Of a stretch of 64,000 nucleotides of DNA, positions 35,390-44,213 are shown in pieces. Source of the stretch: Clostridium sp. C2-6-12. GTDB lineage: Bacteria > Bacillota > Clostridia > Clostridiales > Clostridiaceae. The notes below the pieces were generated by a model that saw only the letters and a program-made list of their open reading frames with translations, was not told the DNA's origin and did not search any database. The stretch spans positions 32,347 to 96,346 of the forward strand of contig NZ_JAABNP010000023.1 of NCBI RefSeq assembly GCF_009928485.1, given 5' to 3'. A program made the position numbers and the translations under genes. Every line of letters begins with the position of its first letter. The stretch's first letter is position 1.

Positions 35390-37060
35390 TTATATGCAAA
35401 TTTTTATATTCACAGGATTTATCATCAGCTTTCTTCTTGACACAAAATAAGAAGGAGAACCTCCTCCAGTTCCATCTGGGTTTGGTTCTCCTCCATTACT
35501 TAGGTAACTTATTAAGTTATCATTTATATTAAGCTCTATTGATTCTATATCCCTAGTCTTGTTTATGGTTATTTTTGAAATCAGCATGTGCAATAGTCTC
35601 TTTTGCTGCTCCCTTGATGTAAGCTCAGATAACATCTTACTGAAACTTGATAGTATCTCTCTTACAAACTCATACGAAACCTCTTGTACACCATCATCTA
35701 GTATGTTGCTCTTTAGGTTGTTTACCTCCTGTTGGAGCATTTCTTCTCTTGATGTTATTTCTGCCATTCTATCTGAGAAATCTTTTTTAGTTATTATGTC
35801 ATCCTCATAGGCTTCAAACACCTTTTTCTTCTTAGCTTCTAGCTTGTCTAGTTCTTTCAAAATCTTTTCTAGTTCATCTTTTGAAGGGTCTACCATCGCT
35901 TTTCTAGTTGAATTTATGTTTACTACTATATCTTTGATTAACTTATCATTATTTAGTAGTTCTGATAGCTTACCAAACACATACTCATTAGCTTTATTAA
36001 CATTGATTGAATTACTATGACATACTGCAGTTCCTTTGTTCTTCCAAGCACCACAACAGTAGTATTCTATCCTATGTCTTGTACCATCTTTTCTTGCCTT
36101 TGAACTTCTCATGATGACCACCCCAGAATAGCATACAGGACATTTTAGGATTCCCGTCAATGGAAATTCACCATCATATATCCTAGAAGGTTTTCCCTTA
36201 CTATCTTCCATCATTTTTTGTACCTTATCCCAAAGCTCTTGGTCTATTATTGCTTCATGGATACCATCTACTATTAGAGGCTTAGGGTTTTTATGCCTTC
36301 TTCTTTTCTCGCTCCAATTTTGTAGGACATTGTACCTTATTTTCCCTATATATACTGGATTCTTTAGTATGTCTTTTATTGCATTGACCGAGAACGGATT
36401 ACCTCTTTTAGTTGTGTATCCAAACTGATTCAATTTATTAGCTATTGCTTTATAACCATTCCCTTCTGAGTACATAGAAAAAATAGTTCTAACGATTTCT
36501 GCTTCAGCTTCATTTATAACAAGCTCTGTATCTTTTCTTTTTTTATTAGTCGAACCATCTTTTCCCTTCAAATTGTATCCCAGTAAAATATTACCATTCC
36601 AACGACCTTCTCTAGCCCTGGCTAGCATTCCCATCTTCACATTCTGAGCTATTGTTCCACGTTCTAGCTCTCCAACTGCTCCCATCATTTGCAATGAGAA
36701 TTTCCCCATAGGTGTTTCCGTTTCAAAGTTCTCTGAATATGATTTGAAAGATATGTTATTTTTCTCTAGCAAGTCCACTATTTGAAGCAAATTTAACATA
36801 TTTCTTGCTATTCTATTTATCTTCCATGTAATTACCATATCAAACTTTTTTTCGTCTGCCTCTTTGAGCATTTCTTTCATTGCTGGTCTTGCATCTATTG
36901 ATTTACCACTTATACCTCTATCAGAGTATACCTTGAATATAGTATAATCATGATCTTCACAAAACTTCTTCAATAGACGTTCTTGCTCTTCAAGACTATA
37001 GCCTTCCTCACTTTGTTCATTTGTGGAAACTCTTGTATATATTGCCACTCTCTTTGACAT
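35390..37060 (-). CDS. Large serine recombinase (Ccr-like)
   Basis: About 556 residues. The N-terminal resolvase domain has the catalytic Ser in YTRVSTNEQ and the Arg residues in ARPAMKEML and INRIARNML. It is followed by the recombinase domain (GYKAIANKLNQFGYTTKRG), a zinc ribbon (CPVC ... CCGAWKNKGTAVC) and a coiled coil. This is the architecture of phage integrases and SCC Ccr proteins, which join att sites without accessory ends. Among the possible starts (37072, 37066, 37060) I use 37060, giving MSKRVAIYTRVS. The last 34 codons overlap a hairpin (35454-35491). It would excise and integrate the cassette at rlmH. Confidence 0.9.
   Translation of the reverse strand: MSKRVAIYTRVSTNEQSEEGYSLEEQERLLKKFCEDHDYTIFKVYSDRGISGKSIDARPAMKEMLKEADEKKFDMVITWKINRIARNMLNLLQIVDLLEKNNISFKSYSENFETETPMGKFSLQMMGAVGELERGTIAQNVKMGMLARAREGRWNGNILLGYNLKGKDGSTNKKRKDTELVINEAEAEIVRTIFSMYSEGNGYKAIANKLNQFGYTTKRGNPFSVNAIKDILKNPVYIGKIRYNVLQNWSEKRRRHKNPKPLIVDGIHEAIIDQELWDKVQKMMEDSKGKPSRIYDGEFPLTGILKCPVCYSGVVIMRSSKARKDGTRHRIEYYCCGAWKNKGTAVCHSNSINVNKANEYVFGKLSELLNNDKLIKDIVVNINSTRKAMVDPSKDELEKILKELDKLEAKKKKVFEAYEDDIITKKDFSDRMAEITSREEMLQQEVNNLKSNILDDGVQEVSYEFVREILSSFSKMLSELTSREQQKRLLHMLISKITINKTRDIESIELNINDNLISYLSNGGEPNPDGTGGGSPSYFVSRRKLMINPVNIKICI
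35454..35491 (-). repeat. Hairpin overlapping the recombinase 3' end
   Basis: GGAGAACC/GGTTCTCC with inner CCAG/CTGG pairs. On the minus strand it is followed by TTCTTATTTTG. A related hairpin lies at 23601-23636. The recombinase reading frame passes through it, so it serves as coding sequence and possibly as terminator. Confidence 0.55.
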
Positions 37061-37169
37061 TTTCATCCCCATCCTTATTATTATATTTATTAATACTAAC
37101 TTTAAGGATGAGTTTAGATATCACCTCAATTATTTCATTTACTGTTGCTTGTTCCTTTTTAGTTTCCAT
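37017..37169 (-). CDS. Small ORF overlapping recombinase start
   Basis: 50 codons (METKKEQATVNEIIEVISKL ... SFHK), AAAGGA 10 nt upstream, overlapping the recombinase start by about 44 bp in another frame. The N-terminal half is predicted helical. Its position suggests translational coupling with the recombinase. Not recognised. Confidence 0.5.
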   Translation of the reverse strand: METKKEQATVNEIIEVISKLILKVSINKYNNKDGDENVKESGNIYKSFHK

Positions 37170-37293
37170 CTTTTAATCATCCTTTCTAGTATCAAATTTA
37201 TAATATATATTTAATAAACATTTATGATTCATTTAGTAACTATTTGTTTAGTATTGGGTCTTGGAATTTTCTGTGTTCCAAAACCCTTATTAG

Positions 37294-37719
37294 TTACATT
37301 AATATATCTTCTATTTCTAATGGCACATTTCCAAAATAAAATAGACTTATTACTTCATACTCATGTATTTCAAAAACATTTAGTATCTTTGTTGCTGTAT
37401 TTATGTTAGTTTCAACACATGAATTTAGCTCTGATATTGTATTTGCATGAACATGATTTGCATAGGTTATTTTGAATTTTACTAAGGTTTCCTTCATGTT
37501 TATAGATACATCTTCTATGCTTTTATCTTTCATTAAATTGCTAATGTACCTTATCGTTTTTACATCTGTAAGATGCTCCTTGGAAACTTTTATTGTGAAT
37601 CCATAGTTCATAGCTCCATCTTCACTATTAGAATTGCCATTTCCTTGTGAAAATTCTATGCTAGATTTTATCTTATTTCCTTCAAAGTTATCATTTACAC
37701 CTATTTCAAAGTTATACAT
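37294..37719 (-). CDS. Hypothetical cassette protein
   Basis: 141 residues, no membrane segment or known motif. The N-terminal half is Asn/Ser-rich and acidic (GNGNSNSEDGAMNYGF), the C-terminal half predicted alpha/beta. AAGGAG lies 9 nt before the ATG. It is part of the minus-strand cassette gene series between the DUF927 ATPase and the recombinase. A hairpin at 37257-37287 follows it. I do not recognise a family. Confidence 0.65.
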   Translation of the reverse strand: MYNFEIGVNDNFEGNKIKSSIEFSQGNGNSNSEDGAMNYGFTIKVSKEHLTDVKTIRYISNLMKDKSIEDVSINMKETLVKFKITYANHVHANTISELNSCVETNINTATKILNVFEIHEYEVISLFYFGNVPLEIEDILM

Positions 37720-37795
37720 TACACAAAACTCCTTCTCTACTGCATTTATTTTAGGAGCCTTGGAGCTTTTATTGCTCCAAGACTTGTTTTTGTCA

Positions 37796-38365
37796 TTACT
37801 TGATTTTTACTATTATTACTGGTGAATCTTCACTAGTCGTATATTGTATGTTACCAAATGTCATTGAGGTTCTATTGGAAAAGTCTAGCTCAAATGCTTC
37901 TGCAATTTCTGTTACCAGTGGTGTTGAGTACACTATCGCTTTTCCATTGCTGTCTTTCACATTGAAGTCATTACTGTTGTTAGGTAGATTCGCTCCAATT
38001 ATTACACTTGTATCTGTGAATGCAAATTGCAAAGTGCTTGGCTTTCCAAGATGTTCATATCCTTGTTTTGCAATTGTAGCTCTATTGCCTGTTTGAGCTT
38101 TTACTACTGAGAAACCACCCTTATTGGAAATTACTCTTGTGCTATTCTTAGCCGAACATGGAGTTGCATTCCTTACAATTTCAGCCACATTAGCTTCTTC
38201 TATTGTTACAATTTCTTCTGTATTTTCTGCTATAGTTGCTTCTAGATCTTGTCCTTCTGTTACTGTTGCTTCTGCTTGTACATTTGCTTCTTGTGTGTTT
38301 TTATCCATATTTGCCACTTCCTCATTCATATTATTTTCTGCTTGTATTCTTCTTTTTACTGACAT
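37796..38365 (-). CDS. Hypothetical cassette protein, acidic N-terminus
   Basis: About 189 residues from the ATG at 38365 (GGAAG 8 nt upstream); the frame opens further upstream at 38440 through a G-rich leader without a good site. The first 90 residues are acidic, Glu/Thr-rich and probably disordered; the rest is predicted beta-rich (GKPSTLQFAFTDTSVIIGAN). No catalytic motif is seen. It shares a G-rich leader motif with the gene at 43608-44213 (see findings). Function unknown. Confidence 0.6.
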   Translation of the reverse strand: MSVKRRIQAENNMNEEVANMDKNTQEANVQAEATVTEGQDLEATIAENTEEIVTIEEANVAEIVRNATPCSAKNSTRVISNKGGFSVVKAQTGNRATIAKQGYEHLGKPSTLQFAFTDTSVIIGANLPNNSNDFNVKDSNGKAIVYSTPLVTEIAEAFELDFSNRTSMTFGNIQYTTSEDSPVIIVKIK

Positions 38366-38476
38366 ATTACATTCTTCCTTTCTCCACTTAGCTTGCATAT
38401 TTTTTAGACTTTTCCCCGTGTTCCCTTTTTGTTTTTTCAAATTCCCCTCTGCTGAGTCCTTATATTATCTAGCTTT

Positions 38477-38499
38477 ACCCCACTTTCCCCTATTTCCCT
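38477..38499 (-). repeat. G-rich leader motif, copy 1
   Basis: On the minus strand AGGGAAATAGGGGAAAGTGG continues as further G-runs (four G-tracts within about 55 nt). A related block lies at 44361-44382. Both precede minus-strand genes of the cassette. Confidence 0.5.
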
Positions 38500-38641
38500 T
38501 AGAAAATTGACTGTATTCTATTATTTTAAATTCCCAAAACTCTTATTTATTTATATTTATTTTGATAGGGTTTTAGGGGAAACTAGGGCAATTCCTTATT
38601 TTATCTTGGTTGGCAAGAGGGGCTTCTTTCCCCTCTCCCCC

Positions 38642-40354
38642 CTAGCCAACTTGATTTACATGGCTACTTTCAACATATTCTCGTAGTTCTAGTATAGGTA
38701 TTTTTAAGATATACACTGTATCACGCTTGCCTTGTGAGCTTACAGTTGCACGATTTGTATTTTTACCAACCTCGGTTATCAAATAACCTTTTTCTTTCCA
38801 TTCCTTAATAACGACTCTAACATCTTCATAGTTTAAGTATCTTAATTGCTTTTCTAAAACATTTTTTAATACTGCAACCTTATAGAATGTTACTTCTGAA
38901 TTAATCTTTCCCCAACAATTTCGAGGTGTATAAGCACTATCTTTGAACTTAAACTTAGTTATATTTTGATTTATTAGCTGTATAACGTCTGTGAACGCTT
39001 TTTCACCAATATCTCTATCTTCAATGCTTTCACTTTCATTATCAGCTAGAAATTTCAATACTGCTTCTAAGTCAATTTTTAAGTCCAAAGCTTCATTTGC
39101 TATATCTCCACCAGTCATAATAGTTGCAAATTTATCCGCAACTCTATTCTTAAATGGATTATCAGGTATTACTTCTAAGCATTTACCTTTCCAATATTCC
39201 CATTTATCATCTATTATGCTAAAGCCTTTATTAAATATATATTTCATATACTCAACTCCTGCATAACCATAATTTTCGCTTATTACAGCCTTTATGTTGT
39301 CTGCATTCTTAGCCGATTTAGTCCATTCAACACCTTCAAAAGTAAAAGCTCTAACTCTTAAGCCTCCATTATTGTTAGCTCTTTCAAAAATTGATTGCTC
39401 ACCAGTTGAAATTATTGTAGTTGCCCATTTAGGTCTCCTTCTTTGAGTTATCGTATCTGTTAGACGAGCTTTTTCTTCTCCAGCTGTCATTGTATATACT
39501 TCTCTAGACATATCCTTATTTCTTACCATCGAAAATTCATCAAAAACTAGAGGTATTCCAAAGTTTCGTCCAAGAGAATTTATTATGGCATTGGTTGTTC
39601 CGTTCCAAGTTCTGAATAGACCTTTTCCTTTAGTATCTGGTACTCCAAATGGTGATATTGCAGCTTTACTAGCAGTTGTCTTACCAGTTGTGCTTTTTCC
39701 TGCCATATGAAATATCAATGTATCTGTGTGTTTATCTTTCCTATACAGATAGCCTACAATTGGAGCTGAGAATCCTATACTCATCATTGCTTCAAGTGCC
39801 GTATTTCCTTTTATTTCGTTGTGAAACATATCAGTCCATGCTTTGAGCGTTCCACTGCAAGACAAATTGAATGTTGGATCTTCTAAGTTATTAGTAGCTT
39901 TAACATTTGGATTATTTGTAATTAATTCATTTAGCCTGAATTCTAAATTTCCGTTACTGTCCGAATGCCATCCTACATTATTGTAAACATATTTACACCC
40001 AACTAACTTTAATTGCTCCATTAAGTGTCTAGCTATAAATTTTTCATCTTCTGGTGGAATATCTACACCATACTTTAATAAGTCTGCTATTTTACTTGAT
40101 TTAAGCATTTCCATAGTAACGTCTATAGTCTGATATGAACCTTGATATTTATAGATAAGCCTTATATATGCTTCTTTTGTATCTATATTGTAAATATTCT
40201 TACCAATAGCAATAGGCTCACATTTTTTTACATCTTGAACTTTACCATATACAGTCATTGGCAAATACAGTCCATTGTCATTTAGCTTGACTTTTCCAAA
40301 TTTATGTTCTATGCCACTTATTAATTCTTCTGGATTTATTACTAATGCTCCCAT
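38642..40354 (-). CDS. DUF927-type ATPase, Cch-like
   Basis: 570 residues. The ATPase core has Walker A GKSTTGKTT (about residue 225), Walker B-like LVFDEF (about residue 277) and a sensor-like IISTGEQS. A DUF927-type domain spans about residues 100-480 (VGWH, FNLSCSGTLKAW). Cch proteins of SCC elements have this domain; some are self-loading helicases implicated in element replication. GGAGA precedes the ATG. It is encoded upstream of the recombinase, the SCC order (cch before ccr). I cannot distinguish helicase from packaging or primase-associated roles. Confidence 0.82.
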   Translation of the reverse strand: MGALVINPEELISGIEHKFGKVKLNDNGLYLPMTVYGKVQDVKKCEPIAIGKNIYNIDTKEAYIRLIYKYQGSYQTIDVTMEMLKSSKIADLLKYGVDIPPEDEKFIARHLMEQLKLVGCKYVYNNVGWHSDSNGNLEFRLNELITNNPNVKATNNLEDPTFNLSCSGTLKAWTDMFHNEIKGNTALEAMMSIGFSAPIVGYLYRKDKHTDTLIFHMAGKSTTGKTTASKAAISPFGVPDTKGKGLFRTWNGTTNAIINSLGRNFGIPLVFDEFSMVRNKDMSREVYTMTAGEEKARLTDTITQRRRPKWATTIISTGEQSIFERANNNGGLRVRAFTFEGVEWTKSAKNADNIKAVISENYGYAGVEYMKYIFNKGFSIIDDKWEYWKGKCLEVIPDNPFKNRVADKFATIMTGGDIANEALDLKIDLEAVLKFLADNESESIEDRDIGEKAFTDVIQLINQNITKFKFKDSAYTPRNCWGKINSEVTFYKVAVLKNVLEKQLRYLNYEDVRVVIKEWKEKGYLITEVGKNTNRATVSSQGKRDTVYILKIPILELREYVESSHVNQVG

Positions 40355-40441
40355 ATTCTTTTGTCTCCTTACATTGCCAATCTATCTAAGGAACTGATAT
40401 AACCTAGGAAGGCTATACCACCATTCCTAAGTTATATTATT

Positions 40442-40948
40442 TTAATCTTCATATTCTTGAACATTATCATCTACATTTTGTTTTTGAAGCTTAAAAGTTT
40501 CATTGTTTTCCTCTTCCAATTCATCAACACTAAAAACACTTGAAATATTAGAAAATATTCCGTTTTCTGTTTTGTTATTTCTAATTTCAATTCCAACTTC
40601 TTTACCAATTATATCGTCTGGAGTAACATCTTCGATTCTTCCAGCTGTCGCCATTAACAATTGATACATTGGTTGGCTTGGATAATGTATTAGCAAGAAA
40701 TTTTGAAACATTGTCTTTATATCTCCATCATCCATATATATTCCAAATTCCACCTTAGCTCTTTGAGTTATACCTGTAGGTGTTTTTACTGGAGAAGTTG
40801 CAGTGATTCCCTTTATTTTAGCTTTCCTTATTTCACCATCATTAAAAGTACTATAAGCTTGTCTCAATTTTAATATTGTATCATTATCAATTAATTCTAT
40901 TAGGCTCTTAGGTTTGACCTTTCCTGATACTATCTTCTTAACTGCCAT
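40442..40948 (-). CDS. Hypothetical protein preceding Cch-like ATPase
   Basis: About 168 residues from the ATG at 40948 (GAGGAGTGAT upstream; the frame opens at 40984 without a site). Predicted beta-rich core (VEFGIYMDDGDIKTMFQNFL ... GKEVGIEIRNNK) and an acidic tail (EYED). The short acidic C-terminus and beta core recall single-stranded-DNA-binding-type proteins, but this is a guess. It sits 87 bp before the ATPase and is probably in its operon. Confidence 0.65.
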   Translation of the reverse strand: MAVKKIVSGKVKPKSLIELIDNDTILKLRQAYSTFNDGEIRKAKIKGITATSPVKTPTGITQRAKVEFGIYMDDGDIKTMFQNFLLIHYPSQPMYQLLMATAGRIEDVTPDDIIGKEVGIEIRNNKTENGIFSNISSVFSVDELEEENNETFKLQKQNVDDNVQEYED

Positions 40949-41263
40949 TATTAAATCACTCCTCAATTTAAAGACGTCTTTCAAATTATAAATATACCGG
41001 TTATTTGATTATTACATACAACTCTTTCATTGTAACCTCGCCTCAGATACCATCAGAGCCGACTACAGTAAATAATTTGAGATAAAAAAGACTCCGTAAA
41101 TGTTTTCATTAAAATTTGCATACTTTTTTTCCATTGCTAACCCATTAAAAAAAGCTTAAAACCTTAAACCCACCACTCTCCCATAAGCTCCTTTATTCTT
41201 TAATTTGCTACCATTTTCATTTTTTTTAGAAAAAAAGATAGAAATCCTATCTTTTCTTATGTT
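40949..41263. other. Intergenic region before the replication-type genes
   Basis: 315 bp containing only tiny frames (for example MKELYVIIK) with GAGG sites and a terminator for the small gene upstream (41231-41256, AAAAGATAG/CTATCTTTTTTT on the minus strand). Likely promoter and leader of the ATPase operon. No other structure noted. Confidence 0.4.
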
Positions 41264-41404
41264 CTAAAGGAGCTTCTTCACAATCTCTTTTGATACATCA
41301 AACTTATTCATTATAATTCCTGTAATCTCACCTTTTGAAAGTCCTTCTTTAATCAACTCAAAAATTAAAATTGTTATTTGTATTATAATAACTATATTCT
41401 TCAT
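41264..41404 (-). CDS. Small cassette protein, 46 residues
   Basis: MKNIVIIIQITILIFELIKEG followed by a helical, Lys-rich end (SKEIVKKLL); the sequence in full is 46 residues. GAGGAG lies 9 nt before the ATG. A hydrophobic N-terminal helix suggests membrane association. A terminator follows directly. Unrecognised. Confidence 0.6.
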   Translation of the reverse strand: MKNIVIIIQITILIFELIKEGLSKGEITGIIMNKFDVSKEIVKKLL

Positions 41405-41516
41405 TTTTTCAGCTCCTCTTGAAATATTCTCTTAATGCAAAAGAACTCCCTAAGATTAATTCATCCTAAAGAGTTCTTTTGTTTATATAATATATATTTA
41501 CTTTTACCTTAGACTT

Positions 41517-41720
41517 TTACTCATCGTCCCTTATCCATCGACCGACTTCTCCACATCTAGGACATTTCAATCTCGTAACATTCGATAATGTGTTTGTCCC
41601 TGTTGCATTTTGTTTTGGAATTCTTTCTACTATGTCTCCTAACAATTTACCTAAGCCTGAGAATATGGCTTCTCCACTTGACATCTTATAACCGCAATTA
41701 CCACATTTTTGACCACTCAT
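41517..41720 (-). CDS. Small zinc-ribbon protein
   Basis: 67 residues with CGNCGYKM at the N-terminus and CPRCGEVG near the C-terminus, a four-cysteine zinc ribbon split by a Gly/Leu linker. GGAGG precedes the ATG. It is 12 bp downstream of another tiny zinc-finger gene, so the two are co-transcribed. Probably nucleic-acid or protein binding; role unknown. Confidence 0.65.
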   Translation of the reverse strand: MSGQKCGNCGYKMSSGEAIFSGLGKLLGDIVERIPKQNATGTNTLSNVTRLKCPRCGEVGRWIRDDE

Positions 41721-41731
41721 TGTTGTTCCTC

Positions 41732-41872
41732 CTAGAATTTCACTAATTTATAACACTTTTCACATATCCATATTTTTTTATTTGCCAAAGTTACTATTCT
41801 TTTAGTTGCCATATTCTTATGACATAACTCACATTTCTTTAACAAATTAATCTTTTCAAATATATTACTCAT
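41732..41872 (-). CDS. Small zinc-finger protein, 46 residues
   Basis: MSNIFEKINLLKKCELCHKN ... WICEKCYKLVKF: two CxxC pairs forming a compact zinc knuckle. GAGG lies 6 nt before the ATG at 41872, and the AGGAGG of the next gene begins at its stop. Too short for automatic callers. Unrecognised family. Confidence 0.62.
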   Translation of the reverse strand: MSNIFEKINLLKKCELCHKNMATKRIVTLANKKIWICEKCYKLVKF

Positions 41873-41918
41873 CGTAATCCTCAAAAATAGCTTTATATTT
41901 TATTATTAAACTAATAGT

Positions 41919-42728
41919 TTATCCTCTCATTGCAGCGATATTGGCTTCTTCTTCCTCTCGTTTTTTCTTTTCTGCATCTGTTTCCTCATGCACAACCTTC
42001 ATAAAATAATCTTTTTCATATTGATAATTACCAAAGAATTGTCCTGGTTGTAGTTCTTCAAAAATTCCATTAGCATATACCTTTAAAGTTCCAAGATAAC
42101 TGCTTCTATCATTAGCATTTATCATTCCAAACAGCCAATACTTACCTTTAGCATCCTCTCGTATAGTATCCTCTGCAAGTGTATCAACCTTGAAATTTTT
42201 AGCTCCTCCAGTTAATCCTATACTTATCCCTGCACTATTATATTGGTGATGTTGACGACATAAGTCTACAGCTTCATCTCTTGTAAATTCATCATTACTT
42301 GATATAGTTTGTGTTGCTGTACTTGCCTGTGTGTTATTATTCACATTTGTAGAATTACTACTATTAGTATTTGTATTAGTATTTCCACTATTAACATATC
42401 CTTGCCAAACTCCATTATTAGTAAAGCTTGATATTTGTCCATCTGTTAAAACTGTTCCAGTAGCCATTGTTCCATCTGCTTTTAAATAATACCAATTACC
42501 ATTATCTTTAACCCATCCTGCTTTCATATAGCCATTACCATCAAAGTAATACCATGAATTACCGATTTTATCCCAACCAATAGAATATCCGCCATTTGCT
42601 TTTGAATACCACCATCCAGTATTATTTTGTCTCCATTCCGCATTAGCTCCCACTGGTGCTACTGCTAGAATACTTGTTGTTATTAGCAGCCCCATTGTTA
42701 TTATCTTTTTTAAGTTTAGTTTTCTCAT
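41919..42728 (-). CDS. Secreted cell-wall-binding-repeat protein
   Basis: 269 residues. A signal peptide ends near residue 30 (LAVAPVGANA). Cell-wall/choline-binding repeats follow at about residues 31-120 (GWWYSKANG, SWYYFDGNGYMKAGW, NWYYLKADG). Then come a Ser/Asn/Thr linker, a C-terminal domain (residues about 150-250) and a charged coiled-coil tail. Such repeats attach proteins to teichoic acid or the wall. The C-terminal domain is unrecognised and no hydrolase motif is seen. GGAGG precedes the ATG. A 15-bp palindrome identical to that upstream of the WYL gene lies 90 bp before the start, so it is probably regulated by the cassette's WYL protein. Confidence 0.82.
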   Translation of the reverse strand: MRKLNLKKIITMGLLITTSILAVAPVGANAEWRQNNTGWWYSKANGGYSIGWDKIGNSWYYFDGNGYMKAGWVKDNGNWYYLKADGTMATGTVLTDGQISSFTNNGVWQGYVNSGNTNTNTNSSNSTNVNNNTQASTATQTISSNDEFTRDEAVDLCRQHHQYNSAGISIGLTGGAKNFKVDTLAEDTIREDAKGKYWLFGMINANDRSSYLGTLKVYANGIFEELQPGQFFGNYQYEKDYFMKVVHEETDAEKKKREEEEANIAAMRG

Positions 42729-42817
42729 TACTATTATCCCTCCATAATTTCTTTTTGTATTTCAAATACTTTCTCTTTTGAAAGTTACTTGATGAATATA
42801 TTGTAGTTTAACTGCTT

Positions 42818-42832
42818 GGACATATTTTGTCC
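42818..42832 (-). promoter_or_regulatory. WYL-type palindromic operator, copy 2
   Basis: GGACATATTTTGTCC, identical to 49369-49383. It lies in the gap upstream of the cell-wall-binding protein gene, at promoter distance from its start at 42728. Confidence 0.65.
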
Positions 42833-42843
42833 TTTCCGATATT

Positions 42844-43170
42844 TTATTTACATTCAGTATCTATTAAGTGCCTAAGCCATCTTTCGGAATATCCAAGCTC
42901 TCTAGATAGTGCTTTTAGATTTTTACCATCATATTCTTCTAATCTCTTTAGAATATACTTCTTAGAATATAGCCTTATAGGGAAAGTTATCTGTTGTCCT
43001 TTGTAATACTTGTTTATCTTTCTTACGGTTTCAATTCCTAATATCTGAACCATTTCTTCATAGATTCCATTGAAATCGCTAGTGTCTATAGCTCGTTTTC
43101 TTATTTTTATTCCCCCTCTCGCTGTTTCTAATCTAATAATAACGAGTCTATTTTGATTAATCATGTGCAT
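42844..43170 (-). CDS. Mor-like transcriptional regulator
   Basis: 108 residues. The central part (YEEMVQILGIETVRKINKYY) and the C-terminal helix-turn-helix (LKALSRELGYSERWLRHLI) match the Mor/middle-operon activator fold of phage Mu. AAGGA precedes the ATG. Proteins of this type activate late transcription in mobile elements, so it may regulate cassette genes. An alternative start two codons later (43164) is equally possible. Confidence 0.7.
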   Translation of the reverse strand: MHMINQNRLVIIRLETARGGIKIRKRAIDTSDFNGIYEEMVQILGIETVRKINKYYKGQQITFPIRLYSKKYILKRLEEYDGKNLKALSRELGYSERWLRHLIDTECK

Positions 43171-43233
43171 TCTTCCTTGTAAAATTCCAAATTGTATTTA
43201 TACTGCATTCTTACACCAAATTATCCATAGAAT

Positions 43234-43536
43234 TTAGTATTCTGAAGCCAAAATTAGAGTTGAATATTCTACTGAATCTATTACATAAATCTTTATAATC
43301 CCTGTTATTTCAATACCTTCAAGTTCTACTACAATTTTATTTTCATATCTTGGTATCTCCTGTTTATGTTCTATGGATATACTTTTATCATCCTGCTTTG
43401 ATATTTTGAAAATCTGTAGATAGTCTACCTTCATTTTCTCCTTTAGTTCATCTATCATGCTCCACATTAGAATTTGAAGCTCTATTGGTACTATTTCATT
43501 TGCTTCTCTGCTTACATATTTCTTTCCATTAAACAT
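43234..43536 (-). CDS. DUF960-family protein
   Basis: 100 residues, matching the conserved DUF960 pattern: KYVSREANEIVPIELQILMW ... VDYLQIFKI ... SIEHKQEIPRYENKIV ... VIDSVEYSTLILASEY. DUF960 genes are typical small companions of the ccr genes in SCC elements; their function is unknown. Its presence here is strong support for the SCC identity of the region. Confidence 0.8.
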   Translation of the reverse strand: MFNGKKYVSREANEIVPIELQILMWSMIDELKEKMKVDYLQIFKISKQDDKSISIEHKQEIPRYENKIVVELEGIEITGIIKIYVIDSVEYSTLILASEY

Positions 43537-43607
43537 TTTTATCTCTCTACTTTCTATTTATTTTTGTATATGAAAAAAGACTACCTCTCCTATGAAAAGT
43601 AGCCTTA

Positions 43608-44213
43608 TTAACAATCTATTTCTGCATACATATATTCTTCACCATGTTCATTCTTTGCTATTAATTTTGAATCAAAACTTAGAAGTTCTTCTACTTCAAT
43701 ACCATTTACAAGTTCTCTTATAACTTGGTCTTTGCTAGTCCCATTCATCCAGTATTCTATTAGTGAATCTTTATCCAATAGCTTATCTACAAATCTTTCT
43801 TGGCCTAGCATATTTTCAAGTTTTTTTCTTGCTAGAAATGTCAAATCACTGTCTTTCTTATAGATTATTATCCCTTCATCTATTGCAACATATCCTTCTT
43901 CCTCTACTGCTTCAATATACATTATTACTTCACTTATTCTTAGTTCCAAGTTAGAATTGTTTTTTATCCACAGAAATACATTTATTTTCAAGTTATCAAC
44001 ATCATTCTCCCCAATTTCTGTTGCTAGTTTCAATGCCTTATCAAAATCTTGTAGTAATTCCTCTTTGAATTCTCCATCTATTTTTGATATTAGAGCTTCT
44101 ACATACTCAAACTTCTTTGGCTCTATATTGCTATACTTATTTATTACCGAATTTATTTCATTCATCATGAAGCTTTGTATTATTGATGAAAAGTTATTGT
44201 TATTCATAGTCAT
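43608..44213 (-). CDS. Hypothetical cassette protein
   Basis: About 201 residues from the ATG at 44213 (GGAGA 9 nt upstream); the frame extends further to 44387 through a Lys/Arg-rich leader that is probably untranslated. Predicted helical, acidic, no motif recognised. Its G-rich leader is similar to that of the gene at 37796-38365. Function unknown. Confidence 0.62.
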   Translation of the reverse strand: MTMNNNNFSSIIQSFMMNEINSVINKYSNIEPKKFEYVEALISKIDGEFKEELLQDFDKALKLATEIGENDVDNLKINVFLWIKNNSNLELRISEVIMYIEAVEEEGYVAIDEGIIIYKKDSDLTFLARKKLENMLGQERFVDKLLDKDSLIEYWMNGTSKDQVIRELVNGIEVEELLSFDSKLIAKNEHGEEYMYAEIDC

